From Sodiomyces alkalinus F11 (taxonomy: Eukaryota; Ascomycota; Sordariomycetes; Glomerellales; Plectosphaerellaceae), in the NCBI RefSeq assembly GCF_003711515.1, contig NW_021167079.1:3379185-3443184 (forward strand): 64,000 nucleotides of DNA, written 5' to 3'. Made by a program: the position numbers and the translations under genes. Positions 1-11,225 of this stretch are shown here, piece after piece. How positions within the stretch are numbered: the stretch's first letter is position 1; the number at the start of each line of letters is the position of its first letter. The notes below the pieces were generated by a model. The model ran no database searches. It had not been told where the DNA came from and saw only the letters and a program-made list of their open reading frames with translations.

Positions 1-189
1 GTGGCCGCAGTGAAAGCGTGAGCTGTCTCGAGAAAGTCCCGATAGTGACGACAAGACCACTCGGAACTCGCCCGAGCTCTGTCCCCTCGAGCAAGCCCGT
101 CCAATCCGTTGGAGGAGAGGCGTATTGGGCACCATTTTCCATTTTGTTTTGCCCACTTTTCCATACACTGAACTCATCGACAGCTTTCA

Positions 190-2031
190 ATGGTCGCCTT
201 CTTCGAGGTATCACACCTGCCCTCGTCGGTTTCATTCTACTCGGCTGTGTTTCAGCCCCTGGGTCTCTTTTATATATCTACAGAGGGTACGGGTTCCCCC
301 AACACACAACACTCGGCAAAAGGCCGTGCAATTCAGTCGCAACCCACCATCACATACGGCACGTCCGCGCCCTCCAAGGCTGTTTTCCAGATTCGTGAGG
401 TCCCGACCCCGAAACGCTCCCACGCCACGCTATCAGCGTCATCCAGCCAGGCCGTCGCCGACTTCGAGGCCTTTGCCATTCGCGCACACCCAGCCAGCAT
501 CAAGCTGCCGCACCAATTCCCTGAGGTGATTTCAACTTTCGGCGGCAGTGATTCAGATCGCACCCGTATCCGGGATCTTGACGGCAACATCATGGACGTC
601 GTGCATCTCCCCTCCTCTCACCAGTCCGTGCGGTACGGTGATGGTGCGAGTAATTCCGGAATTCCAACGACGGAGTCGCATCGAGACGATGCTAGCCGTA
701 TCCTCGACTGGAATTACGACGTTGCCCTTTCAGAGCACCACCATGATCCTGCGCGCAGCGCCACGGGTGGACCGACCTCGACCTGGGCTAAGCAACCAGG
801 CCCCGTCCCTGACAAAGAATACACCGTACTTCGCCGCAGTGTCACAACGTCGATCCTCGAGCAACCCCATCGCGAGAACGGTGATAGTGGCCTGAGCTCC
901 ACCACCATCGTCGGAGCTTTACTGGGCGCCGCTGCCGGTGCCGCTGCTGGAGCTGCCCTCACATACAGCTTGGTGAAAGCCGAGCGTGAGCGGGCTCCTC
1001 GACAGGAGCAGGAAGTAATGTCGGTGCAACGCCGGGCTACATTTCCTGATGGCATGAGCATGACGGCCCCGGCGGATGGGCGATATGTTGAGGTCGAGAG
1101 AACCGTCGAAAGAATTCGGTACCCGGAGTCGTACGCTCCCCTAGCAGACCACCAGCAGCCTTCTCGTCAGCTCCCCCAATACACCCCGGCTGATAATGCA
1201 CTCACCTCCGGCACGGCCAATGACTACTGTTATGAAGATCCACACGGCCATCAGTCGTGGCAAGTGAATGCAACGGGGACTGGTAGCGTCTACAGCGGCA
1301 TGGACGGCCTCCAGTCAGCTGGAGCACCCCTTATGATCATGGATGCTGAGCAGCATAGCACCATAGGCTCGTCACGCCACAGCACAGTACGACAACCATC
1401 CGTACACGGCACTGTGTATGAGACCGACCGAGAGTCGTTTGTTTCGGCTCAGAGCAAACGATCTGTGTCGACGATCCGCGGTCCGCCTCCGCCAACAGTC
1501 GAGACTGAGTTGAGCATGAGGAGTAGGGCTCCTAGCATGGCTCCCAGCAGGGCTCCCAGCATGGCCCCCAGCATGGCCCCCAGCAGGGCTCCCAGTATGG
1601 CCCCCAGCAGGGCTCCCAGCATGGCCCCCAGCAGGGCTCCCAGTATGGCCCCCAGCAGGGCTCCCAGCATGGCTCCCAGCAGGGTTCCCAGTATGGCCCC
1701 CAGCAGGACCCCCAGCAGGGTTCCCAGTATGGCCCCCAGCAGGACCCCCAGCAGGGTTCCCAGCATGGCCCCTAGCAGGGCTCCAAGCAAGGCTCCCAGC
1801 AGGGTTCCCAGCAGGGCTCCTAGTATGGCCCCCAGTGCCGCAGCACATAGCAATCGAGAGCCAACTGTCGTCATGTTCTCAGGCAGCACCCCCAGCCAGG
1901 TCTCTGCGAGAAACCTTGGACTGCCGACAAGCGGAATAGGCAGTAGTCATGCCGATTGGGAGGACGTTATTAGCCTCGCTCCGAGCGATAGCATCAGCTG
2001 TATTGGTAGCAGGGCAAGCCGACGTCCATAG
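190..2031 (+). CDS. VOC/glyoxalase-like domain protein with long APS-repeat C-terminal tail
   Basis: Single-exon ORF of 613 codons from the ATG at 190. The first ~135 residues look like a vicinal-oxygen-chelate (glyoxalase/bleomycin-resistance) fold: an N-terminal VSHLPSSVSFYSAVFQPLG helix-strand, a middle strand with SHATLSASS, and the closing DLDGNIMDVVH strand. A Gly/Ala segment, GALLGAAAGAAAGAALTYS (about residues 240-258), is a glycine-zipper or membrane-type helix, followed by a charged stretch. Residues ~445-550 are about 26 copies of a four-residue APS(M/R) unit. The end, WEDVISLAPSDSISC, looks like a conserved tail. Seen: domain motifs and repeats. Known: VOC proteins are small metal-dependent enzymes, usually ~130-150 residues. 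Inference: a VOC domain fused to a disordered, perhaps membrane-associated tail; substrate unknown. The next gene, COG6, lies downstream on the same strand. Confidence 0.75.
   Translation: MVAFFEVSHLPSSVSFYSAVFQPLGLFYISTEGTGSPNTQHSAKGRAIQSQPTITYGTSAPSKAVFQIREVPTPKRSHATLSASSSQAVADFEAFAIRAHPASIKLPHQFPEVISTFGGSDSDRTRIRDLDGNIMDVVHLPSSHQSVRYGDGASNSGIPTTESHRDDASRILDWNYDVALSEHHHDPARSATGGPTSTWAKQPGPVPDKEYTVLRRSVTTSILEQPHRENGDSGLSSTTIVGALLGAAAGAAAGAALTYSLVKAERERAPRQEQEVMSVQRRATFPDGMSMTAPADGRYVEVERTVERIRYPESYAPLADHQQPSRQLPQYTPADNALTSGTANDYCYEDPHGHQSWQVNATGTGSVYSGMDGLQSAGAPLMIMDAEQHSTIGSSRHSTVRQPSVHGTVYETDRESFVSAQSKRSVSTIRGPPPPTVETELSMRSRAPSMAPSRAPSMAPSMAPSRAPSMAPSRAPSMAPSRAPSMAPSRAPSMAPSRVPSMAPSRTPSRVPSMAPSRTPSRVPSMAPSRAPSKAPSRVPSRAPSMAPSAAAHSNREPTVVMFSGSTPSQVSARNLGLPTSGIGSSHADWEDVISLAPSDSISCIGSRASRRP
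1522..1836 (+). repeat. 12-bp coding minisatellite (APS-M/R repeat)
   Basis: About 26 tandem copies of a 12-bp unit of the type GCTCCCAGCAGG/ATGG inside the VOC-domain gene. Each unit encodes Ala/Val/Thr-Pro-Ser plus Met, Arg or Lys. The unit length keeps the frame, so changes in copy number would not break the protein. The array also leaves two antisense frames open, which are artefacts of the repeat. Confidence 0.9.
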
Positions 2032-2638
2032 ATAGCAGGACAGGGGCTGTTATCTTGACCGTCAAGCCCGACGGACATCTCAGTAACAAGTGATGATTGC
2101 ATGGATCTGAAGGACTGTGAATTTGGCCCGGGAGATGAGCCTGGGGGTTTCCGGAAATTTGTCAAGATTGGAACAACCCCGGAAGTATTGCTAGATGCAT
2201 GGAACATAAGGTACCTATAATGAATACCTAGAGTGGGAGGGAGCCTCTACAAGTCAGAAACTTACAGGAGACGAGAGTTCTCGAGACCACACCATATAGC
2301 ACATTTATGTATACAGTACCTTAGCTGTAACTTACGGATTCGAACGTAATATCATCCGTGCCCGGAACATTGTACACTACACTAAGGTACCTTAAGGTAT
2401 ATAAACCTCTAAGCTGGGTACGCAGTAATTCCGGAGTATCAAGCAACTTCTTACCTATCCAAATAATTCTGGAAGTACCGATCACGTGTGGCGATCAGTG
2501 GAGAATTACCCCCGACGTGGGTCCGCGTTTTCTTGAAGGTGCCGTCGCTCTCAATGCTTCAACTTCCGAACACCAGAGGCTCCATTCCGCGCAGCTGTCC
2601 CCGGCCATTTTGCTTTTTTTTTGGTTTGCAAATTCACG
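2032..2638. other. Intergenic region between the VOC-like gene and COG6
   Basis: No coding frame supported. It holds the 3' end of the VOC-like gene and the COG6 promoter. GGTACCTTAAGGTAT-like palindromes near 2388-2400, typical of low-complexity DNA between fungal genes, are the only structure seen. A T-rich tract lies directly before the COG6 start. Confidence 0.5.
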
Positions 2639-4755
2639 ATGGATGGTCTTGGAATCCAGGGACAATCTCATCTGACCTCGAGGACAGTAAACTCTTTCTC
2701 GTATAAACTCAGCACTGTTCTCTCAACCTCGTATGCCGACTCGGAGTTCCGGGATGCTCTCTCCCTCTTAGACGAGCGTGGTGTTAAAAGCAGTTTGAAA
2801 GAGCGACGTCAACTTCGACTGGATGCGCAGAGAGATGTCATTCGGAGTAACGGTAACATAGTGACCGAGTTTGGCCGAGTTGCTGATGTGAGTCGACTCG
2901 ATCTTCCAGCTGCAACCCGCATTGACATGATCGGTATTTTCAGAAACTGCAGCGGATAAAGGCCACTCTGGACCAGTTGAATGTCTCCTACCTGGATATG
3001 CGAGAGCGCATAGGTGGTGCTCACGACCAATGTTCCTTAGTGTTAGATGACGCGTCATCGCTCATGCGACAACGTTCCGAAGTCGCTGCTAACCAGCAGC
3101 TCTTACGGACCTTTCGTGACCGCTTCCTGCTCACTGATGACGAGGTGCTCTCCCTGACCTCGACGGCCCAATCTGTGGACGATGAGTTCTTCGCCGCAAT
3201 GGCCAAGACCAAGAGGATCAGAAAAGACTGCGATATCTTGCTCGGCTTCGAAAACCAGTCACTGGGCCTTGAAATCGTGGAGCAGATATCCAGGAACCTG
3301 AATCTCGCGTTCCAGAAACTCTATAAATGGGTCCAAAGAGAATTCCAAACATTGAATCTCGAAAACCCCCAGCTTAATGCTTCTATCCGTCGCGCCATCA
3401 GGGTACTGGCAGAGAGGCCTTCCCTTTTCCAGGGTTGTTTGGACTCCTTCGCCGATGCCCGGCAACTCATACTATCAGATGCGTTCTACCTGGCCTTGAC
3501 AGGCACTACGGCGACTGACCAGCCCAACTCTGGTATGAAACCGATTGAGATGGCCGCCCATGACCCTCTCCGTTACGCGGGAGACATGCTAGCATGGTTA
3601 CACTCTGCCGCCGTGGGGGAGCGGGAGGTTCTTGAGGTTCTTTTCTTGGAAGACGGAGACGAGATTGCCAAAGGCCTGCAATCCGGCCACGCGGACAGAA
3701 TATGGCAGCTCATGCAGGACGTCGAACCCAACACTGTGGCGAGCGGATTCGACTCGTTGAAGGCCCTACACGACTTGGTCGATAGAGATTTGTCAGGGGT
3801 AGGCAGGATCCTTAGACAACGGATAGAACAGGTCGTTCAATCCAACGAGGATATCATTCTAGCTTACCAGCTCGCCAATCTTCTGGGATTTTATCGATAC
3901 ACCTTCACCAAACTGCTCGGCGAAGATACCGGTCTCTATCAACTGATGTCGAGCTTGGAGGCGGAAGCGTTACGGCAGTTCCGTTCTCTCGTGAGGGATC
4001 AAATTGCCACATTACAGGGGGAATTGCAGCGCACACCTTCCAATCTAGGCCCCCCAGACTATCTAAATGATGCGCTTCGGCAATTGACAACCATCATGCA
4101 GACATATGAGACATCTCTATCTGCGTCGACTGACCGAGAGGCCGACTTCCAGTCCGTTCTGACAGAAGCCTTCGATCCATTTATCGCAGGCTGTAAGAGC
4201 ATGGCCAAGGCCATCGACCCTCACGATGGCGCAATTTTCAATATAAACTGCCTCGTAGCCGTCATGGCGGCCTTGCAACGTTTCGAGTTCACCCGGAACC
4301 GTGCCAAGATGCTCCAGGCTCAGGCCGACGACGATTTGGACAAGCTCGCCGATGCTCAATATCGCTTTCTCCGGGAGGCTTCTGGTCTCGACGAGATGTT
4401 CACATGCCTTGGCCCCTTATGCAAAGACCCCAAAGACCTCGAAAATCTCCACCTACTCCACCCAATGCGCCCTGAGGCTCTCGCCCGTGCGAGCCAGATT
4501 TTAGACGAGTTTCTTCCCTCAGCGCTCATGGATGCAATGGATAGAGTCAAGCTCATCCAGGACTCAAACCTGGCTCGTGAGGTGACAGAGAAGGCCGCAG
4601 AGAAGTTTTGCCGGGATTTCGAGCATGTTGAGAAGATTCTCATCGCGGCGGACGAAGTATCCGAGCTAGCGCCCAGGGAGGGACAAGACGAGGTGCCATC
4701 ATTCAAGTCTTTGTTCCCCAGAACGTCTGGGGAAATCCGAGTGCTGCTGTCATAG
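2639..4755 (+). CDS. COG6: Conserved oligomeric Golgi complex subunit 6 (COG6)
   Basis: Two exons, 2639-2887 and 2944-4755, separated by a 56-bp intron (GTGAGT donor at 2888, TTTTCAG acceptor ending 2943). Joining them is in frame and gives 686 residues, normal for fungal COG6. The start is the ATG at 2639 (MDGLGIQG); a TTG upstream in the same frame is not needed. The junction reads RVAD then KLQRIKATLDQLN, the family's N-terminal coiled-coil heptads. Further hallmarks are SLFQGCLDSFADARQ, MAAHDPLRYAGDMLAWLH and EREVLEVLF. Known: COG6 belongs to lobe B of the COG tether, which captures vesicles moving back within the Golgi and keeps glycosyltransferases in place; it is a peripheral Golgi membrane protein. 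The gene converges on the DLD gene about 600 bp downstream. Confidence 0.93.
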
Positions 4756-5366
4756 CACCGATCTTTGGGCTTCCAGGAATAGGGTTATTGTCAAGGCATA
4801 GAGGCCCGGTGAGATTCCTAGCTCGAGCTCCCTCCAATAACAACACTGCTGCTTATTTAGAATGTACTTAGAGTTGAGACGCCTCTTAAATAGGTACACT
4901 CTCTGGCCGATTCCTCTAGCTTTAAGCGTGGGAACTCGGCGTATCTTTTCGTCCCCCTCCCCCCTTTTGTTGCCAAGTCACATTCAAGAGGTACCCCGCC
5001 TTGATGTTGAACAGCCCAACTTCCCGTTTGCGGGTCTGTGTCCTTATAATCTCTTACAAAGCGATATATTTCTGTCTAAATGTACAGTCCGTAAATGATG
5101 TGATAACGTGGCATCAGCGCCTTCGCAAGTGGGAAGAAATCAAGTAGGAGACCTCACATGATATTAGCGAGATGAATCGTCGTTATATTGTACACATCGT
5201 CCGAACCTCGGCACCCAAGAGGCAAGCGAAACGAATGAACACACCGCGGCCTCTACCCAATCCCCCAACGTCTATTTACCCACCAACCAATGTCGAGATG
5301 CAGAGAAGAAAACCTCGCCGTTACCTGCCGCCGACGCTGCTCTTGGTATTCGCACCCTCATTATGC
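4756..5366. other. Convergent intergenic region (COG6 / DLD 3' ends)
   Basis: This stretch between two converging genes should hold both 3' untranslated regions and polyadenylation sites. The short open frames on the plus strand have no recognisable protein features. Nothing else is seen. Confidence 0.5.
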
Positions 5367-7214
5367 TTACATGTGAATGGGCAGCGAGTGGGTGGCCATA
5401 GCAGCTTCCTTGAAAGCCTCAGCCAGGGTAGGATGGGCGTGACAAGTGCGGGCAATGTCTTCGGTCGACGCGCCGTATTCGAGTGCTAGGGTTGCTTCCG
5501 CAATCATTTCACCAGCATTGGGGCCGATGATGTGAACGCCCAGCAGCCGATCGGTCTCGGGATCGGCGAGCATCTTCACAAAGCCGTCCGAGTCCAGGTT
5601 CGTCTTCGCACGCGAGTTGGCGCTGAACGGGAAGTTGCCGACACGGTATGGGATGTTCTGAGACTTCAGGTCTTGCTCGCTCTGGCCAACCCAGGCGACC
5701 TCGGGATGGGTATACATCACCGAGGGGATGCAGCCGTAGTTGACGTGACCATAACCTTTCTTCATGTATTCGACGACTGCAACGGCTTCCTCCTCGGCCT
5801 TGTGAGCGAGCATGGGGCCGAATGTCACGTCACCAACACAGCGGATGTGAGGGAATTTGGTCCGATATTCCGAGTCGATGATCACACGTCCGCGCTCATC
5901 AAGCTCCATGCCGATATTCTCGAGACCCAGGCCCTGGGTATAGGGCCTGCGGCCGATGGCAACAAGGACCGTCTCAGCCTCGATCTGTAGTCTCATTCGT
6001 CAGTCGCCGTAACCAAAAGCCCCGGTGAGCGCTATAGAAGGGAAAACGTACCGTCTCGGGCTTGCCGCCCTTAGCAGCGTCAATGTCGAGCTTGATCTTG
6101 TCGCCGCTCGTGTCACCGCCAACGACCTTGGTGCTGAGCTTGAAGTTGATGCCTTGCTTCTTGAGCAGTTTCTGTGCAGCCTTCGAAACTTCACTGTCCA
6201 TACCAGGACCGCCGATTTGGTCGAGGAATTCGACGACAGTAACTTTCGATCCCAACCTCGACCAGACAGAGCCCATCTCGAGGCCAATGATTCCACCGCC
6301 GATGACGACCAGGGACTCCGGGACCTTGTCCAATGAGAGGGCACCCGTGCTAGTGACAACGCGCTTTTCGTCGATCTCGAGGCCTGGGAAAGGGGTGGCC
6401 TCGCTGCCCGTCGCGATCAGGATGTTCTTGCCCTTGACAGTCCTCTCGCCGCCCTCGTTCAAATCCACCTTGATCTCGTGTTCGTTGATGAACGAACCAG
6501 TTCCCTTGATATATTCGACGCCATTCTTCTTCAGCAAGAACTCGACACCTTTTGTAAGGCCGGTCACTGCAGTGTCCTTGGCCTTCATGAATTGTTGAAG
6601 GTTGAGGCTGACGTCACCCACGTCGATACCGCGGTTCTTCGTGTCATGTTTGATCATATGGTATATGTGGGAGTTGTTGAGAAGGGCCTTGGAGGGGATG
6701 CAGCCCACGTTGAGGCACGTACCGCCAAGGGTGCCACGCTTCTCGATACAAGCAACCTGTAATGAAGCGGCGGGTTAACACTTGATAACTATGGGAGGAA
6801 CCCCAAATGGATCGAGATCTGTAGATACCTTGAAGCCTTCCTGGCCAGCCTTGATAGCAGCGACATATCCAGCGACACCACCACCGATGATAATCAGATC
6901 TTTCTCCTCTGCGTCAACCAATTGAGAGAATGTCAGCAAGATATTCCCGCCTTCAGCTACAAGTATGAGGGACGACAGACCAGAGGCTGAAGCATATGTG
7001 CGGCGCCATCTCGATAGTTGGGTAGGCGCAACGACCACGGGAAGGCTATGAATGGCTGTTAGCAGCGACGATGGCTAGGAATGAGGATTCCCGGGGGCCG
7101 AAGGCGGAAGAAAGTGGCGAAGGGGAAGAAGAAAAACGTGACATATACGTACGAGGATGGGTTCCGGAACGCCGACCTCGCCGTGGAGCGTGGCAGCAAG
7201 CGATTACAGAGCAT
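5367..7214 (-). CDS. LPD1: Dihydrolipoamide dehydrogenase, mitochondrial (E3)
   Basis: Five exons on the minus strand: 7214-7153, 7045-6981, 6908-6829, 6756-6052 and 5984-5367. All introns are GT-AG (107, 72, 72 and 67 bp) and phases agree, giving 509 residues. The N-terminus [16 protein letters not shown] is Arg/Ser-rich, a mitochondrial presequence. Then come the FAD motif [10 protein letters not shown], the redox pair in [13 protein letters not shown] (Cys83, Cys88), the NAD-binding [11 protein letters not shown], and the interface [10 protein letters not shown] with catalytic His488 and Glu493. Known: E3 reoxidises dihydrolipoamide with NAD+ in the pyruvate, 2-oxoglutarate and branched-chain dehydrogenases and the glycine cleavage system of the matrix. 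A GTG at 7038 opens a longer apparent frame, but the ATG at 7214 plus one extra intron (branch GCTAAC) explains the gene better. Confidence 0.95.
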
Positions 7215-8654
7215 CGTGCAAATCACTATTTCTGATGTCGGTCGTCAATTGAAACGCGAAACTAGGGTATGAAGGTCGGCGTCAAATGAGTCGTCACGAT
7301 GCTCAACAAAATACTTTGTCTGTGTTACCCTGAAGGAGAGTTGGCTACCTTAGCTTATCTGTAATTCCTTCGTTCGAAGTACGTACTTCGTACTTCCACT
7401 ATGCTCGGCAGAACGTTCAGAACGGGACCCACTACCTTCCTTGGATTGGTCCGGGACGAGCCTGAACAAGGGACGACGTACAGACACATTTGTACAAAGC
7501 TGGTATTGTACTGGTGATGTTGTCGCACGTCAAAATAGCACTTGTATGATTAACTTAATAGAGCAGAATTCTCGTGTGTGTGTATTATATTAAGTTATAT
7601 CTATATAAGTCTTTTATACCCTTGATTTAGGTGGTGAAGACTCTATTATAGGTACTATATTATTTACATCCTATCCGGTCTTTTCTAGTATCCGCCCTTA
7701 TTATATCTTAATACCTAAGGTCCCCGAGATCCGAAGCCCTTACTTAGGTATAGATCCCCTAAGGACTATATTATAGTCCGTGTGCCTATACGATACACCC
7801 CCTTAGTTAAGGTGGATTTTCTTAGGTTAACTAACTAATTAAAGGCTTCGGTTTAAACTACAAGCTCTATTAAGCAGCTATAAGGTAGATTAACAGGATT
7901 CTAAGTACCCCTGGTTTAGTATATCTAAACCCCTATATTTTATATAAAAAAATCCCTACTCCTAATATATCTAGTTATATTCTCCTCCGCTCGTTATCCC
8001 GATACTATTAGTGTATTTAGGCTCCGTAAGTACACTTTAAATAATTAAACAATGGTTAGAGTGTATAAGCAAACGAGTTATATACGCAGTTCTGAATAGC
8101 TCTAAAAAGTGACCTTTTTCCTTAACAATTTCCCCCCGCACGTGGTGTGGGTCGGGACCTAGTGGTCAGAATACCTAATTCATCCCTCAACCTTCGTATC
8201 TATCTACCTCCCTATCTCCACACTTTTGCTCCTTTTCGCCATCCCCGGCTTCAAAAGGCGATAATACCCGAATCTTACTAATAATACTTGTTTATGTTCG
8301 GTGGCCTAGGTGGATTGATACGGTGCTATCTACCTCGTGAGCGAATGATGTTTGCCATAATTAGCACCCAAGAGTCTTTTCTTATAAGAGAAGAGCATCG
8401 GAAACCGAGTTAGGTACCTTAGGTAGTGTACGCCGGAGGACGAGTACAGAATGTGGATCCGGGCACAAGTGAAGCTGCTGTGCTCACATAAGAAAGCTAC
8501 TTGTCTCGCTCCAAATCGACCAAGGTAGGCAATGACGGCTTTCGGAATGAGGCCGACCGCTTCAATTTCAGGTCAACTTGTCACAACCTCTAATTACTCA
8601 GTAAGTAGGTATTTGGCCTCGAATATTTTTTTCCCGGTCCGAATAGGAAACCGA
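7215..8654. other. Intergenic region with an AT-rich, RIP-like repeat relic (about 7540-8060)
   Basis: The first ~250 bases upstream of the DLD start should hold its promoter. From about 7540 to 8060 the composition changes to AT-rich DNA full of TATA, CTTAGGTA and TTAATTA strings with few CA/TG, unlike its surroundings and like the transposon block past 18.4 kb. It codes for nothing I can read. It may be an old solo LTR or MITE, but I found no clear terminal repeats. The remainder, 8060-8654, is ordinary sequence next to the SGD1 3' end. Confidence 0.5.
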
Positions 8655-11225
8655 TTAATCCCGCTCACTCATTTCCTGCCGCTCCAGGATACACTCCGCC
8701 ACCTTGCATGCCTCCCTTACCCTCCGGGCCTCTTTCTTGCCGTCTACCATGTCCGTCTTATGCACCTTCTGACGAAGAAAATATCGCAGTCCACGTGCTA
8801 GCTCGGACGAGACATGGGTCCCAAAAATCTTTCCCAAGGCGTGGTCTGTGCTTGTCTGCTTGACCTTCAAACATTCTTGGAGGATAGTAATGAGCATGAC
8901 TTCAACTACCAGGGAAGTTGTCTCTTTGACGTAGGCGAAGTTCAGCGGTTTCAATACATCCAAGGAAATCGAACAATCGACGACGAGGTGACCGACCATC
9001 TTAGCCGTATTGATGAGCCGACGGTTGTCCATCGTCTCCTCCTCTTCATCCTCTGGTTCTTCGCCGAAAAGTGGCTCGCCCAGTCTCCGGAATAGCGTCC
9101 ATAACACATCCTGGAAAGCATACTTGATCCTGGGATCTCCGCAGAACTTGCTAGCAACAAGGGTGTAGTAAGGATTGTAGTACTGTTGAGCGCCGGCGCA
9201 CTGCACAAGGACCTTGGGTATCTCTCGGCGGTTGTACTTGTTGAGCCGAAGCTTCAATATCCTCAAATGCGCGTCGTTGACGTCGGCAGCGGCCACCAGG
9301 GAGATAAATATGGCTCTCCGAACATCTGTGTTCATACCCTGTTCCCGCGCAAGCTCGGCATAGTCGATAAGAGTGAGGTCGTCCCCGGTGGCCAGGTCGT
9401 CCAAGTCAGTACCGAGATTGAGATCTGAACCAATGTCCGTCTCCCCAGCGGCAGGTCCGGATTCATTGGATCTTTGCTGTTCACTGTTCCTGGGTCCCGC
9501 CCAACTCGCACCAACAAGCCACCACCTGCCCGACTTGTCCGCATTCTGAATGTCCCCCAAGCCTACACGGAGGGGTTCGGTGGCCTTCGTCTTGGTCGTG
9601 TCCATAGTCCCCAGCAACTTCCTCATCCGCGTGACATGTTGACTCAGGGTCGCCAAATCCTGAGAACCCGCTTTTACTTTGTTGTTCTTCAAGTCGGTAA
9701 TGGTCTCGATCATGAACTTGGTTCGTACGGACAGATTCCCTTCGCCGATCTTGGTAACTGCAGGCCGAATGAGGCTGACAATATCCTTCAGCGCCAAAGG
9801 GTCATCCTTGCGAAGCTGAGGACCAGCCATTCGGACGATTCTGAGTAGGAGTTCGGCATTGAGCTCCGATAGATTACTCAAAAGGAGGCGTACATAATCA
9901 AATATGAGTTTGCTCCCGACAATACGGAACATATACATCTCGGATAAGACGGTAGCCAAGTTCGACGTCTCCTTTGTAGGTGTCTGCTGTTGCTCTACCG
10001 CCCTTTGGGCGGCAGCATGCTCTTGCTGGAATCGGTCCACTACGGCGTTGAGGAAGTGAGCCGCAAAGTCCACGCCGATGACTTTATGCAGCGCAGCTAC
10101 AAAACCAGCAGAAAGAACCAATAGCGTATCGGGTTTGCTCGTGGGCTCGCAGATCTGTGCCATCAAGAGATCGGTGAGGACATTGGTGACGAGGCCACGA
10201 GGATGGTCTCGGTAGATCTGGTTGATCTCTTCCACGATGGAGATTAGGTTTGCCTCTGTGACACGATTGACCGGGCCCTGCGTCTTTCTGCGGATCCGAG
10301 CTTCCAAGTCCGTGTCGTTTCCGGAGCGTTTCCGGAGAGAAGGCGGTATGTACTTTGACGTATCCGTGATCGGGGCCACATAGGGGTTCTCGCGACGTCT
10401 TGTCATTGTAGGTTGGTGTTCTTCGGCGTCCGACCCAGAAACTGCGAAAGGATCCTCGTCTTGGGACGATTCATCCTCACTTCCAGATGCTTCGTCCGAA
10501 GCCTCCTCCCTGCCTTTGTCGTCGTGCCCCTCATTCCCGTCCTCCAACGCGCTAAGCGAATCGTCGTCCTCGGCTTCTTCCAAGTCGCTGGCGTCTGTAT
10601 TCTCGACAGCGTCGTCTCGCGGACGTTCTCGGGATCGCGCCGCTTTTAGACGTTTTCTCGCTAGCCACTCATCTGCCTCCGTCTTGCCCTTGTGAGGCAC
10701 CTCGCTATCATCATCGCTACTGTCGTCAAGCAAGTCAAGTAAACCATCGTCCTTGAAGGCCTTGGGAAGAGTCTTGCGGTCTTTCCTGATACCCAGTTTA
10801 CGCTCTAGCGCCTCGATCTCGGCATCATCTTGGGCAGTATTATTGCGCGCAGCTTTCGGCGTCTGTCGAGTTGGCGGCACCTGACTGCTCTTGCCATCTG
10901 AGTCGGTCCTCTTCCGCTTCCGTGTCGTAGACGTTGACAATACAGGGGGCGGGGGCGAGGGCGGGTCCTCTTCCACCACGGATGTAGATGTATCACAGTC
11001 GTGATCCTCTGGCGCTTGGGAGTGACGTGCCGAGTTTCGGCGGTTCTGTACACTGCCCTGGGAAGGTTGCTGGCGGCGTTTCGACGATCTTTCAGCTTTG
11101 CGCCGGGCTTTCCGATGTTGCCCCTGGCTTTCCCATCGCCCCTTGTTCACCGACGCAGGAAGTGTGTCTAAAAACCCTAATTCCTTGAGAAGATTTGAAG
11201 GCAGGCTCAATTTCTTTGGAGGCAT
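8655..11225 (-). CDS. SGD1: Nucleolar MIF4G/MA3-domain protein (Sgd1/NOM1 family)
   Basis: Intronless, 856 residues from the ATG at 11225. The frame opens 13 codons earlier at a GTG, but MPPKKLSLPSNLLKELGF is the natural start. A basic N-terminus with Lys/Arg clusters is followed by long acidic Asp/Glu/Ser tracts (about residues 160-270), typical of nucleolar proteins. The linker SKYIPPSLRKR leads into a MIF4G domain (about 310-520; NRVTEANLISIVEEIN, HPRGLVTNVLTDLLMAQI). An MA3 domain follows (about 620-740; DVRRAIFISLVAAADVNDAH). Known: yeast Sgd1 and human NOM1 act in 18S rRNA maturation and 40S assembly, and NOM1 binds eIF4A-type helicases; Sgd1 was found as a suppressor of glycerol defects. 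It shares a ~1-kb divergent promoter region with the Gbp2-like gene. Confidence 0.92.
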   Translation of the reverse strand: MPPKKLSLPSNLLKELGFLDTLPASVNKGRWESQGQHRKARRKAERSSKRRQQPSQGSVQNRRNSARHSQAPEDHDCDTSTSVVEEDPPSPPPPVLSTSTTRKRKRTDSDGKSSQVPPTRQTPKAARNNTAQDDAEIEALERKLGIRKDRKTLPKAFKDDGLLDLLDDSSDDDSEVPHKGKTEADEWLARKRLKAARSRERPRDDAVENTDASDLEEAEDDDSLSALEDGNEGHDDKGREEASDEASGSEDESSQDEDPFAVSGSDAEEHQPTMTRRRENPYVAPITDTSKYIPPSLRKRSGNDTDLEARIRRKTQGPVNRVTEANLISIVEEINQIYRDHPRGLVTNVLTDLLMAQICEPTSKPDTLLVLSAGFVAALHKVIGVDFAAHFLNAVVDRFQQEHAAAQRAVEQQQTPTKETSNLATVLSEMYMFRIVGSKLIFDYVRLLLSNLSELNAELLLRIVRMAGPQLRKDDPLALKDIVSLIRPAVTKIGEGNLSVRTKFMIETITDLKNNKVKAGSQDLATLSQHVTRMRKLLGTMDTTKTKATEPLRVGLGDIQNADKSGRWWLVGASWAGPRNSEQQRSNESGPAAGETDIGSDLNLGTDLDDLATGDDLTLIDYAELAREQGMNTDVRRAIFISLVAAADVNDAHLRILKLRLNKYNRREIPKVLVQCAGAQQYYNPYYTLVASKFCGDPRIKYAFQDVLWTLFRRLGEPLFGEEPEDEEEETMDNRRLINTAKMVGHLVVDCSISLDVLKPLNFAYVKETTSLVVEVMLITILQECLKVKQTSTDHALGKIFGTHVSSELARGLRYFLRQKVHKTDMVDGKKEARRVREACKVAECILERQEMSERD

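Noticed and set aside
1372..1889. Two long antisense frames rich in Gly/Leu or Gly/Ala
   Set aside because: They are produced by the 12-bp repeat of the VOC-like gene on the other strand.
5300..5372. A further 3' intron in DLD starting at a GTAAGC next to the stop codon
   Set aside because: The protein already ends at the position usual for the family, a few residues after the HPTL motif, so no extra exon is needed.
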